A stretch of 64,000 nucleotides of DNA. Source: UBA4742 sp002403895. GTDB lineage: Bacteria > Actinomycetota > Acidimicrobiia > Acidimicrobiales > Acidimicrobilacustridaceae. The position numbers and the translations under genes are program-made. The notes under the pieces are model-generated. The model worked only from the letters and a program-made list of their open reading frames with translations. It was not told the DNA's origin and made no database searches. Below are positions 42,578 to 51,170 of the stretch, in pieces. The first letter of the stretch is position 1; every line of letters starts with the position of its first letter. The stretch covers positions 1 through 64,000 of the forward strand of contig DAISGD010000015.1 of assembly GCA_036823295.1 (NCBI GenBank), written 5' to 3'.

Positions 42578-44047
42578 ATGTTTGACGCACTCTCCGACCG
42601 TTTCGACGGCATCTTCTCCAAGCTCCGCGGTCGCGGTCGACTCAGCGACGACGACGTCGACGAGGTCCTTCGGGAGATCCGCCTGGCCCTGCTCGAGGCC
42701 GACGTCAATTTCCAGGTGGTCAAGAACCTCGTCGCCCGCATCCGCGAACGCTGTGTCGGCGAGGAGCTGTCCAAGGCCCTGAGCCCGGCCCAGCAGGTCA
42801 TCAAAATCGTCAACGAGGAGCTCACCGCCACCCTCGGCGGCGAGACCATCCGTATCAGCTACGCCCCCAAGCCGCCCACGGTCGTGCTTATGGCCGGCCT
42901 CCAGGGCTCAGGCAAGACGACTCGCACGGCGAGCCTGGCGCAATGGTTCAAGTCCCAGGGTCGCCACCCCATCATGATCGGGGCCGACCTTCAGCGCCCG
43001 GCGGCAGTCGAGCAGTTGCGGACCCTGGGCCGCCAGATCGATGTACCGGTGTTCAGCGAGGCGTCCGACCCGGTCAATGTGGCCACCGCCGGTCTGGCCG
43101 AGGCCCGCCGCACGGGCCGCGACGTGGTGCTGGTCGACACCGCCGGCCGTCTCGCCATCGACACCGAACTGATGGACGAGGTGCGACGCATCTCCGAGGC
43201 GGTGAGCCCGGACTACACATTCCTCGTCGTGGACGCCATGACCGGCCAGGACGCGGTGAACGTCGCTGAATCGTTCCACGCCACGCTTGCCCTCGACGGG
43301 GTCATCCTCACCAAGCTCGACGGCGATGCCCGCGGTGGTGCCGCGCTGTCGGTCAAGGAGGTCGTGGGCAAGCCCATCGCCTTCGTGTCGACCGGTGAGA
43401 AGGTGGGCGACTTCGAGCTGTTCCACCCGGACCGCCTGGCCGGCCGGATCCTGGGCATGGGCGACATGCTCACCCTCATCGAGAAGGCCGAACAGGTCTA
43501 CGAGAAGGATGAGGCCGAGGCCGCGGCCACCAAGCTCCTCGAGGGGGAGTTCACCCTCGACGACTTCCTCGACCAGATGCAGCAGATCAAGAAGATGGGA
43601 CCGCTGAGCGGACTCGTGTCGATGCTTCCCGGCGTGCCCAAAGAGTTGAAGGACGTCGAGATCGACGACCGCCAGATCGGCCAGGTCGAAGCAATCGTCC
43701 GCTCGATGACCAGCGACGAACGCACCCGCCCGGAGATCATCGACGGTTCGCGCCGAACCCGCATCGCCACCGGCTCGGGCACCACGCCGACGGAGGTTGG
43801 CCAGCTGATCAAACAGTTCCGCGAAATGTCCAAGATGATGAAGCGGATGGGCGGATTCGGCTCGAAGAAGACCAAGAAGGGCCGCAAGGGCAAGAAGGGC
43901 ACAAGTGGCGGCCGGGTCACCCAGGGGCGGGCCCCGCTCAAGCTGCCGAATCTCGAAACCGGCGGACTCGGAGCCGGCCGGCCTGGGGCGCCATCGCTGC
44001 CCGGGCTCCCCGATTTGGGCAGCCCGGATCTCCCCAGCTTGAACTGA
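42578..44047 (+). CDS. ffh: Signal recognition particle protein Ffh
   Basis: A 489-residue SRP GTPase binding signal peptides and 4.5S RNA. The N domain has SDDDVDEVLREIRLALLEADVNF; the G domain has DTAGRLAID, TKLDGDARGGAAL and TGEKVGDFELFHP; the M domain starts MGPLSGLVSMLPG and ends in a Lys-rich tail. The P-loop reads GSGKTTRTASLA, whereas the usual form is GxGKTTTxxKLA: a T-to-R and a K-to-S change. The remaining motifs are normal. The C-terminal ~50 residues form a Gly/Pro/Leu-rich extension. It is followed by the rpsP ribosome block. Confidence 0.95.
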   Translation: MFDALSDRFDGIFSKLRGRGRLSDDDVDEVLREIRLALLEADVNFQVVKNLVARIRERCVGEELSKALSPAQQVIKIVNEELTATLGGETIRISYAPKPPTVVLMAGLQGSGKTTRTASLAQWFKSQGRHPIMIGADLQRPAAVEQLRTLGRQIDVPVFSEASDPVNVATAGLAEARRTGRDVVLVDTAGRLAIDTELMDEVRRISEAVSPDYTFLVVDAMTGQDAVNVAESFHATLALDGVILTKLDGDARGGAALSVKEVVGKPIAFVSTGEKVGDFELFHPDRLAGRILGMGDMLTLIEKAEQVYEKDEAEAAATKLLEGEFTLDDFLDQMQQIKKMGPLSGLVSMLPGVPKELKDVEIDDRQIGQVEAIVRSMTSDERTRPEIIDGSRRTRIATGSGTTPTEVGQLIKQFREMSKMMKRMGGFGSKKTKKGRKGKKGTSGGRVTQGRAPLKLPNLETGGLGAGRPGAPSLPGLPDLGSPDLPSLN

Positions 44048-44161
44048 ACGGCCTTCGCGGCCCACCATAGGGGGTCGCCTCGGCCCCGATCCTGTCGCCG
44101 ATAGTTGCCGCCGCCGCCATCTGGGCGGCCCCGGCACGTACCCAAGAGAGAAGAAAACACC

Positions 44162-44428
44162 GTGGTAAAGCTCCGCCTGATGCGGATGGGCAAGAAGAAG
44201 CAGCCGACCTACCGAGTGGTCGCTGCCGATGCCCGTTCGCCCCGCAATGGCCGCTTCATCGAGATCGTGGGCACCTACGAGCCCCGCCGTGAGCCGTCCG
44301 TCGTCAAGATCGACAACGACAGGGCCGTGGCCTGGTTGAACAAGGGCGCGCAGCCCACCGAGACGGTCGAGAAGCTGTTGAAGATCTCCGGCGCCTGGGA
44401 CGAGTTCAAGGGCTCAAAGGCTTCGTGA
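44162..44428 (+). CDS. rpsP: 30S ribosomal protein S16
   Basis: An 88-residue S16 of the 30S subunit body: VKLRLMRMGKKKQPTYRVVAADARSPRNGRFIE is followed by YEPRREPS and the helix AVAWLNKGAQPTETVEKLL. GTG 44162 is chosen as it begins directly with the first conserved strand; AAGAGAGAAG stands upstream. It overlaps khpA by four bases (GTGA). The block rpsP-khpA-rimM-trmD-rplS is conserved. Confidence 0.97.
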   Translation: MVKLRLMRMGKKKQPTYRVVAADARSPRNGRFIEIVGTYEPRREPSVVKIDNDRAVAWLNKGAQPTETVEKLLKISGAWDEFKGSKAS

Positions 44429-44793
44429 CCGACCACGAGAACGACCACGACGACGAGTTCGAAGACGACGAAGACGTCGACGATCCGAACTTCGTCGACA
44501 ATGAAGACGACGATGACGATGACGAGGCCGACGTCAACACGAAGACGGTCGTCGCCGGCAATGCCACTTCGGTGCTCGAGTACCTGGTGCGGGCCGTCGT
44601 GGACGATCCTGACTCGGTCGAGGTGCAGGTCGACGACGGTGGCCGCCGCACCACGCTGAACGTGACGGTGGCTCCCGGCGACATGGGCCGGGTCATCGGC
44701 AAGCGGGGCCGGGTGGCCACGGCGATCCGCACCGTGACCCGGGCTGCAGCCGTGCGTGACGATGTCGAGGTCGACATCGAGTTCGTCGACTGA
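44425..44793 (+). CDS. khpA: KH-domain RNA-binding protein KhpA, with acidic N-terminal extension
   Basis: A 122-residue protein. The C-terminal ~80 residues are a KhpA-type KH domain (VLEYLVRAVVDDPDSVEVQV; the GxxG loop VIGKRGRVATAIRTV). The first 38 residues are unusual: 23 of them are Asp or Glu, and the DNA there is a low-complexity GAC/GAA/GAT stretch. Family members are normally about 75-80 residues without this part. KhpA binds RNA with KhpB and influences cell division in other bacteria. GTG 44425 overlaps the rpsP stop; no alternative start inside the acidic part is in a better position. Confidence 0.9.
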   Translation: MTDHENDHDDEFEDDEDVDDPNFVDNEDDDDDDEADVNTKTVVAGNATSVLEYLVRAVVDDPDSVEVQVDDGGRRTTLNVTVAPGDMGRVIGKRGRVATAIRTVTRAAAVRDDVEVDIEFVD

Positions 44794-44807
44794 GCGAGCA
44801 ACGCTCG

Positions 44808-45314
44808 ATGGCGGCGGACGAGAGCCCACTGCTCGAGGTCGGTCGCATCACCAAGCCCCACGGCCTCCGCGGAGAGGTCCTGGTCAGCCTGTCCACCACC
44901 GAGTTCTCGCGGGTCGCGCCCGGTTCGGTCTTGCGCGCCGGCGATGAGGATTTCATCGTGGTGAGCTCGACGCCTCATCACCAGCGCTGGATCGTCGATT
45001 TCGAGGGCGTGGACTCCCGCGAGGCGGCCGAAGCTCTGCAAGGCACGGTGATCCGGGCCCGAGCAAAGTTGGGAGCCGACGACGGGGAAGAGGACGCGCT
45101 CTGGGTCCACGATCTGATCGGGACGACGGTGGTGGATGTCGGCGGCCGGGCCCGCGGCCGGGTCGTGGCGGTGGTGGCCAACCCGGCCAGCGATCTGTTG
45201 GAACTCGAGTCTGGGGAGCTGGTCCCGCTGCGTTTCGTCGTGGGTGGGCTGGAACCGGGCCCCGATGGTCCCACGCTGCGGATCGACCCCCCCGAGGGCC
45301 TACTGAGCGACTAA
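44808..45314 (+). CDS. rimM: Ribosome maturation factor RimM
   Basis: A 168-residue 16S rRNA processing factor binding S19. The N-terminal barrel has EVGRITKPHGLRGEVLVSL, the linker contains YxxDL-like WVHDLIGTTVVD, and the PRC-barrel half ends FVVGGLEPGPDGPTLRI. It aids 30S head maturation. It lies 14 bp after khpA and 22 bp before trmD. ATG 44808 fits, though ACTGAGCGAGCAAC upstream offers only a weak RBS. Confidence 0.95.
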   Translation: MAADESPLLEVGRITKPHGLRGEVLVSLSTTEFSRVAPGSVLRAGDEDFIVVSSTPHHQRWIVDFEGVDSREAAEALQGTVIRARAKLGADDGEEDALWVHDLIGTTVVDVGGRARGRVVAVVANPASDLLELESGELVPLRFVVGGLEPGPDGPTLRIDPPEGLLSD

Positions 45315-45336
45315 CGCGTGGCAGGCTGGCGGCCTG

Positions 45337-46068
45337 ATGCGCATCGATGTGTTCACGATCTTCCCGGACATGGTCACTGAGTTCGCCGATCGCAGCTTGT
45401 TGGGTCGGGCCGGGCGCAACGGGCTGCTCGACGTACAGGTCCACGACCTGCGCTCGGCCACCGCCGACCCGCACCGATCGGTAGATGACACCCCGTTCGG
45501 CGGTGGCGCCGGCATGGTGCTGATGCCCGAGCCCATCTTCGCCACGGTGGAGGCGGTCGACCCTCCCCGCCCCTTGCTGCTGCTCGGGCCCGGTGGCCGC
45601 ACCCTGGATCAGGCCTACGCCCGTGAGCTGGCGGGTCTCGACGGCTTCTCATTGCTGTGTGGCCGCTACGAGGGGGTCGACGAGCGGGTTCGGGCCCATC
45701 TGGCCGACGGCGAGATCTCTATCGGCGACTATGTGCTGGCCGGGGGCGAGGTGGCGGCCATGGTCGTGCTGGAAGCGGTGGGGCGGCTCGTGCCCGGCGT
45801 GATGGGCAACGACACGTCGGCCGATGACGAATCCTTCGGCGACGGCTTGTTGGAATATCCCCACTTCACCAAACCGGCCGAGTTCCGAGGCTGGGCCGTG
45901 CCGGAGATCCTGCGCTCGGGCGATCACGGACGGATCGCCCGGTGGCGCCGCGCTCAGGCCCTGCGCCGCACGATGGCGCAGCGTCCCGACCTGATCGCGG
46001 CCCGAGGAGGTCTGAGCGACGAGGAACAGCGCCTGGTCGCCGAGTGCGACGATTCGTTGCCCTCCTGA
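45337..46068 (+). CDS. trmD: tRNA (guanine(37)-N1)-methyltransferase TrmD
   Basis: A 243-residue SPOUT-class enzyme (EC 2.1.1.228) methylating G37 of tRNAs to prevent frameshifting. The start MRIDVFTIFPDM, the knot elements GGGAGMVLMPEPI, LLCGRYEGVDERV and SIGDYVLAGGEVAA are all present, as is the C-terminal domain (RGWAVPEILRSGDHGRI). It lies directly between rimM and rplS as in most bacteria; rplS seems to have its own promoter downstream. Confidence 0.97.
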   Translation: MRIDVFTIFPDMVTEFADRSLLGRAGRNGLLDVQVHDLRSATADPHRSVDDTPFGGGAGMVLMPEPIFATVEAVDPPRPLLLLGPGGRTLDQAYARELAGLDGFSLLCGRYEGVDERVRAHLADGEISIGDYVLAGGEVAAMVVLEAVGRLVPGVMGNDTSADDESFGDGLLEYPHFTKPAEFRGWAVPEILRSGDHGRIARWRRAQALRRTMAQRPDLIAARGGLSDEEQRLVAECDDSLPS

Positions 46069-46077
46069 GGGGGCGCT

Positions 46078-46107
46078 TTGCCGGTTCCAGTGCCTACCGC
46101 CTATCCT
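46078..46107 (+). promoter_or_regulatory. Candidate promoter of rplS
   Basis: TTGCCG (46078-46083), 18-bp spacer, TATCCT (46102-46107) in the gap between trmD and rplS, about 80 bp before the rplS start. Close to the sigma-70 consensus for a high-GC genome. Confidence 0.4.
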
Positions 46108-46184
46108 GCGGTGTCCAGGACGACAGCCATATCTCGGCCGCGCCCCTCATTGCCGCCGGGTCCACACGCGGGAGCGTGAGCATC

Positions 46185-46529
46185 ATGAACGCCACTGACC
46201 TCATTGACATGCGCAACCTCCGGGACGACATTCCCGATTTCGCCCCGGGCGACACCCTCAAGGTGCACGTGCGCGTGGTGGAGGGCACCCGCGAGCGTGT
46301 CCAACTGTTCCAGGGGGCCGTCATCCGCCGCCAGGGTGATGGAATCCGCGAGACCTTCACGGTCCGCAAGGTCAGCTTCGGGGTCGGCGTCGAGCGCACC
46401 TTCCCTGTGCACAGCCCCATCCTGGCCAAGATCGAGGTTGTGACCCGCGGCGATGTCCGCCGGGCGAAGCTGTACTACCTGCGCGACCGGGTCGGTAAGG
46501 CCGCCAAGATCAAAGAGAAGCGCGACTGA
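46185..46529 (+). CDS. rplS: 50S ribosomal protein L19
   Basis: A 114-residue L19 of the 30S-50S interface: FAPGDTLKVHVRVVEGTRERVQLFQG, VRKVSFGVGVERTFPVHSP and RAKLYYLRDRVGKAAKIKE are family signatures. ATG 46185 is used; GTG 46176 with a nearby GGAG would add three residues. A candidate promoter lies upstream. The signal-peptidase and ribonuclease HII genes often found next are absent here. Confidence 0.97.
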   Translation: MNATDLIDMRNLRDDIPDFAPGDTLKVHVRVVEGTRERVQLFQGAVIRRQGDGIRETFTVRKVSFGVGVERTFPVHSPILAKIEVVTRGDVRRAKLYYLRDRVGKAAKIKEKRD

Positions 46530-46624
46530 CCTACCCCTTGCTCTGCGCGCCGGCCCGGTCGGCGGTGAGGGAGTGAGCGCGCCTGACCGCCACCGACAGG
46601 GGCGAGGATCATGGTGACCCGATC

Positions 46625-46921
46625 GTGAGTACCGGCGATCTCGAGGAGTACGAGTCCGAGGTCGAGTTGCAGCTGTACCGCGAGTACCGCGACGTCTGCC
46701 CCATGTTCACCTACGTGGTGGAGACCGAGCGACGGTTTTACCTGGCCAACCGGGTCGACCGGCAGATCCGTACCGAGGGCACCCGTACCTGGATCGAGCT
46801 CACCCTCGAGGACGCCTGGGTGTGGGACATGTACCGCCAGAACCGGTTCGTGGCGTCGGTGAAGGTGGTGACGTTCAAGGACGTCAACGTCGAGGAACTA
46901 CCCAAGGAAGAAACGCCGTGA
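46625..46921 (+). CDS. DUF2469 protein
   Basis: A 98-residue actinobacterial DUF2469 protein: SVEL-type start EEYESEVELQLYREYRDV, then FTYVVETERRFYLANRV and a central WIELTLEDAWVWDMYRQNRFV. Function is unknown; it is highly conserved in this position before yraN in actinobacteria, which supports the phylum call. GTG 46625 is the start. It overlaps yraN by four bases (GTGA). Confidence 0.92.
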   Translation: MSTGDLEEYESEVELQLYREYRDVCPMFTYVVETERRFYLANRVDRQIRTEGTRTWIELTLEDAWVWDMYRQNRFVASVKVVTFKDVNVEELPKEETP

Positions 46922-47262
46922 CCGCCCGGCGCCTGGCGCTCGGTGCCCGGGGCGAAGCCATGGCCGCGGCCTGGTATGAGGCCAACGGGTATGAGATCGT
47001 CGCTCGCAACTGGCGGTGCAAAGACGGCGAGATCGACCTGATCGTGCGCCGGGCGCGCACCATCGTGTTCTGCGAGGTCAAGACCCGCACCACCGACGCG
47101 TTCGGCTCACCGGCCGAGGCCGTGACCCGATCCAAGCGGGAGCGACTGCGCCATCTGGCGGCGACCTGGCTGGAAGATGCGCCGATCCGAGCGTCAGCGA
47201 TTCGCTTCGATGTTGCGGCCATCCTGGCCGGTGATCTCGAGGTCATCGAGGGCGCGTTCTAA
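46918..47262 (+). CDS. UPF0102/YraN-family nuclease-like protein
   Basis: A 114-residue protein with a predicted PD-(D/E)xK fold: ALGARGEAMAAAWYEANGYEIVARNWR, the catalytic-like GEIDLIV, FCEVKTR and TRSKRERLRHLAATWL. It resembles Holliday-junction resolvases, and its usual link with comM and dprA suggests a role in DNA uptake or recombination; activity is unproven. Here that link is interrupted: comM lies 5.7 kb downstream behind an accessory insertion. Confidence 0.93.
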   Translation: MTARRLALGARGEAMAAAWYEANGYEIVARNWRCKDGEIDLIVRRARTIVFCEVKTRTTDAFGSPAEAVTRSKRERLRHLAATWLEDAPIRASAIRFDVAAILAGDLEVIEGAF

Positions 47263-47326
47263 GGCGAATCCTGCGCTAACGTCACCCCGCTGGGAAGTCG
47301 ATCGATCACGGAAGGTGGGCTTCATC

Positions 47327-50194
47327 ATGCGCGGGATTCGCAGGAGTGTCTCGGCGGCGGTTGGGCTGATGCTAGGTGGGGTGCTCGTGCCCCTCGTCGC
47401 TGGTCCGGCGGGGGCGGTGGCCAATCCGGTCATCGTGGTGACCACCACGGCAGACGTCGTCAGCGGCGGGGACGGGTTGCTGTCCCTGCGCGAGGCCGTG
47501 GGCCTGGCCAACGCCACCGCAGGCGCGGACACCATCCAGCTGTCGGCCTCCGGCGGGTATGTCCTCTCCATCTGTACCCCTGGGGAAAACCAGGAAAACC
47601 TGAACCTTTCGGGCGATCTCGACGCCACCGATGCCGCGGGCCTGACGGTCCTCGGTGCCGGAGCCACCATCTCGCAGACGTGCAAGCGCTCTGCATCTGT
47701 GCAGGCAGATGAGCGGGTCATCGAATCGACGCTCGGGCCGCTCAGCCTGAGCTATCTCGGCCTGACCGGCGGTCGGGGCTACGACGATGGGATCGCCATC
47801 AAGGCCGCCGGCGACTTGTCATTGGACACGGTGACCGTCTTCGGCAACGTCAACCCGAGTTTCGTGCCTGGACAGAGCGTCGGTGATTCCCCCGCCGCAG
47901 TCGAGGCGCTGGGCGGCGCAACCACGCTCTCCAACACCACGATCTCTGGGACCTCCGGGGGAGCGGGGCTGGCGCTTCGAGGAGCCTCGGCATTGCCCCC
48001 CAACTCGGCGAGCATCACGAATTCGACCATCACAGGGAACATCGCCCCCGGGGCCTCTGCCGGGGGCATCATCGACAGCCGAAACCCGCCCGGCGCACCT
48101 CTGCAAATCACCTCTTCCATCGTGTCCTACAACTCCGTCATCGGAACCAACAACGTTCACGGGTCAGCGGGCGGGATGATCCTGTTCAACCCGGCCGCGG
48201 TGACCGATTCGACGATCACGGGCAACTCCGGGTTCGCCGGTGGCGGGGTCATTGCCGGTGACTCGACCACGATCACCAACTCGGACATCAGTCACAACCA
48301 CGCTCTCGTGGGCGGGGGTGGCGTCACTTCCGCATCCAGCACCCTCACGGTGGTGTCCTCGCAATTGAGAGGGAATGATGCCGGATTCGGGGGTGGTGGC
48401 TTCTACGGCCCCGGTACGATCCAGAAGTCCGCCATTGTGGGGAACTCTGCCCGCGTCGGCGGCGGAGTCGAGGTCGAGAACAACTTCTCAGCACTTCCCG
48501 TGTCCTTGACGGTCAGCGATTCCACCATTGCCGGCAATACCGCGCGGGCGGGTGGCGGCGTGTTCGTGGACAACCTGAACGGCTCGACGAACGCGACCGT
48601 CCAACTGACCCACGACACGGTGGTGAACAATTCCGCCTCGTATTTCGGTGGCGGAGATGCCGTGGCGATCTCGGCCACGAACGCACAGCCTCAGACAGTC
48701 GGCATCTCAGCATCGATCATCGGCTCGTCCACGACCGCCGGACCCGACTGCTCGCTGCTGCACGGGGCCTTCACGTCAGGCGGCTACAACTTCGCGGTCG
48801 ACGGGTCGTGCACGCCGGGGATGGGCGCTGCTGACCGTGTCGCGGCCGGCGACTCGTCGCTGTCGGGGAACTACACGGGACCGAACCTGTCCCTGGCTAT
48901 CACCTCGTACACGCCGGCGTTTGGTTCGCCGGTGAAGGACCTGATCCCGTCGGCTGATCCGCTTTGTACTGGGACGGACCAGCTCGGCAATCTGCGACCG
49001 GCCACATCCGGGTCGAAGTGCGACATCGGGTCGGTCGAGGCGGAGGCACCCGCTTACACCGACGATGGCACGTTCGTCGCGTTGAGTCCCGCCCGGGTGC
49101 TGGACACGCGGGTCGGGCTCGGGAACGTCCCGACGCTGCGGGGCGGCCAGCCCCAGCGGATGACGATCGCCGGCGTGGGTGGGGTGCCGGCCAGTGCGTC
49201 CGCCGTCGTCGTGAACCTCACGGCCACCAACGCCACGGCCGCCACGTTCGTGACCGCCTTCCCCGGCGGCATCGCCACCCCGCCAGCGGCGTCGAACCTG
49301 AACGTGGTGCCGGGCCAGACCGTCCCCAACCTGGTCACGGTCAAGATCGGTAAGGACGGCACGATCGCGTTCGCCAACCATGTCGGCACGGTCGACGTGG
49401 TGGGAGACGTGGTCGGGTATTACGAGCAGAGCTACCCCGACCAGTCGAGGCTGTCCACCGTGTCACCGACACGGGTCATCGATACCCGACCCGGGCCCGG
49501 TCATCTCGGGTTCAACACCCTCGGGTCGGGCCAGACCAATTCGCTGGTCATCCCGTCGGCGCCGGCGGGGGCGACGTCGGTGGTGTTGAACGTCACGGTC
49601 ACCAACCCGACCGCGGCCGGGTTCGCCACAGTTTTCCCAACGGCGGCCGCGCCGAACACGCCACCGACCGCGTCGAACCTCAACTTCGTGCCGGGCCAGA
49701 CCGTCGCCAACCTGGCTATCGCCAAGCTCGGCGTCGGGGGGTCGGTGTCGTTCTTCAACTACTTCGGGTCGACCGATCTCGTCGTCGACGTCGTGGGTTG
49801 GTACACCACCACCTCGACGCTCAAGTTCACGTCGGTGAACCCCGTTCGTCTGCTCGACTCACGGCAAGCGGGCGCCCCCATCACCCGCCTGGCGGCCGCC
49901 AACCACCGCGATCTGCTCGTCGCTGATGGGATCGTCGTTCCCGCCGACGCCAAAGCGGTGCTGGTCAACGTCACCGCCGTGAACCCCGCCGCGCCCGGGT
50001 TCCTGACCGTGTACCCCACGGCGGCGCCGCCCAACCCGCCGCCGCTGGCGTCGAACCTGAACTTCACCGCCGGCGGCATCGTTCCCAACCTCGTCGTCGC
50101 CACCTTGTCGGCCGACGGCAAGCTCTCCATTTACAACGGCAGCACCGGCGGCTCCGTTGACGTCGTCATCGACCTCGTGGGCTGGTACCGCTGA
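47327..50194 (+). CDS. Secreted beta-helix protein with three C-terminal 'LDTR...DVVGWY' modules
   Basis: A 955-residue exported protein. The signal peptide ends about residue 30 (GPAGAVA). DGLLSLREAVGLANA is the cap segment typical of bacterial polymorphic outer/secreted beta-helix proteins; residues ~60-560 form a Gly/Asn/Ser-rich parallel beta-helix with repeated 'TITGN', 'GGG' turns. From ~579 follow three homologous modules of about 122 residues (nt 49063-49430, 49447-49806, 49825-50191), each with SPxRVLDTR near the start and DVVGWY at the end. It is probably a surface adhesin or polysaccharide-binding protein. GAAGGTGGG serves as RBS before ATG 47327. It begins the insertion between yraN and comM. 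Confidence 0.85.
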   Translation: MRGIRRSVSAAVGLMLGGVLVPLVAGPAGAVANPVIVVTTTADVVSGGDGLLSLREAVGLANATAGADTIQLSASGGYVLSICTPGENQENLNLSGDLDATDAAGLTVLGAGATISQTCKRSASVQADERVIESTLGPLSLSYLGLTGGRGYDDGIAIKAAGDLSLDTVTVFGNVNPSFVPGQSVGDSPAAVEALGGATTLSNTTISGTSGGAGLALRGASALPPNSASITNSTITGNIAPGASAGGIIDSRNPPGAPLQITSSIVSYNSVIGTNNVHGSAGGMILFNPAAVTDSTITGNSGFAGGGVIAGDSTTITNSDISHNHALVGGGGVTSASSTLTVVSSQLRGNDAGFGGGGFYGPGTIQKSAIVGNSARVGGGVEVENNFSALPVSLTVSDSTIAGNTARAGGGVFVDNLNGSTNATVQLTHDTVVNNSASYFGGGDAVAISATNAQPQTVGISASIIGSSTTAGPDCSLLHGAFTSGGYNFAVDGSCTPGMGAADRVAAGDSSLSGNYTGPNLSLAITSYTPAFGSPVKDLIPSADPLCTGTDQLGNLRPATSGSKCDIGSVEAEAPAYTDDGTFVALSPARVLDTRVGLGNVPTLRGGQPQRMTIAGVGGVPASASAVVVNLTATNATAATFVTAFPGGIATPPAASNLNVVPGQTVPNLVTVKIGKDGTIAFANHVGTVDVVGDVVGYYEQSYPDQSRLSTVSPTRVIDTRPGPGHLGFNTLGSGQTNSLVIPSAPAGATSVVLNVTVTNPTAAGFATVFPTAAAPNTPPTASNLNFVPGQTVANLAIAKLGVGGSVSFFNYFGSTDLVVDVVGWYTTTSTLKFTSVNPVRLLDSRQAGAPITRLAAANHRDLLVADGIVVPADAKAVLVNVTAVNPAAPGFLTVYPTAAPPNPPPLASNLNFTAGGIVPNLVVATLSADGKLSIYNGSTGGSVDVVIDLVGWYR

Positions 50195-50203
50195 CGAGCT
50201 GCG

Positions 50204-51112
50204 TCAGGCGGTTGTGGTCACCTGGCGAGCGTACGCCGCCAGCTCGTCAATAGCCCGGTCGGCTTCGGGTATCAATCCTGCGAACAGGTGCCACCAGTGG
50301 GTCATCTCGTCCCACACCGCCAGCGTGGCGGTGCCACCGGCAGTGATGACCCGCTCGGTCAGCCGCACCGCATCGTCGAGCAGGACCTCCCGTTCGCCCA
50401 CCTGGGTGGTGATGGGAGCAAGGTCGGCCAGGTCGGCGAACAGGGGCGAGGCCAGTGGGTCCCCCAGGGAATCACCGGCGTACAGGGTGGCCCAGTGCTG
50501 CAACAAGAGCGGCCCGAGGATGGGATCGATGGCCGCGTTGGCGAGCACGGTGGCGCCACTTCCGGTCAAGTCGACCCAAGGCGACATCAGCAGGGCGCCG
50601 GCCGGTTGCGGGAGTCCCGCGTCGCGCGCGGCCACCAACAACCCGAGGGCCAGGCCACCGCCGGCCGAATCCCCGGCTACGACGATGCGAACGGCGGCCA
50701 CGCCTGAATCGAGCAGCCACCGATACGCGCTCATCGCGTCCAGCGGGGCGGCGGGGAAGGGGTCCTCGGGGGCCAAGCGGTAGTCGACGCTCAGCACTCG
50801 GCCACCCGACGACGCGGCCAGCCGGGACAGCATCCCCACGTGGGTGTGCGAGCTGGCCATGACGTAGCCGCCGCCGTGGAAATGGAGAATCACCGCCGAC
50901 TCGGCGTCGTCGGCGGCCGGGGCCTCGCCCATCGCCACCCACAAGCCGGGTACCCCACCGGCATCGACGGCCGCGGTGGTGGCACCCTCGACCGGTGGCA
51001 CGAGCAGGCCAAGGCCATCCACCCCGGCTCGGATCTCGTGCATCGTGTTGGCCGGCGTCAGCGGGGACGCGGCCAGCAGGGCGATGACGTTGTCGAACTC
51101 GGCACTGGCCAT
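50204..51112 (-). CDS. Alpha/beta hydrolase of the hormone-sensitive lipase family
   Basis: A 302-residue esterase. The oxyanion-hole motif is HFHGGGYVMAS, the nucleophile is in VAGDSAGGGLALG and the catalytic histidine lies in DEMTHWWHLF; the YRLAPEDPFPAAP segment is typical of the HSL group. It probably hydrolyses short-chain esters in the cytoplasm (no signal peptide). It converges on the beta-helix gene with only 9 bp between stop codons. Its upstream neighbour on the same strand is a histidine phosphatase. Confidence 0.9.
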   Translation of the reverse strand: MASAEFDNVIALLAASPLTPANTMHEIRAGVDGLGLLVPPVEGATTAAVDAGGVPGLWVAMGEAPAADDAESAVILHFHGGGYVMASSHTHVGMLSRLAASSGGRVLSVDYRLAPEDPFPAAPLDAMSAYRWLLDSGVAAVRIVVAGDSAGGGLALGLLVAARDAGLPQPAGALLMSPWVDLTGSGATVLANAAIDPILGPLLLQHWATLYAGDSLGDPLASPLFADLADLAPITTQVGEREVLLDDAVRLTERVITAGGTATLAVWDEMTHWWHLFAGLIPEADRAIDELAAYARQVTTTA

Positions 51113-51170
51113 GTGGGTCCCCCTCGATGTCGGGGGGAACCTATCGGCTCGGCGCCGGCGGGCACCGCGC

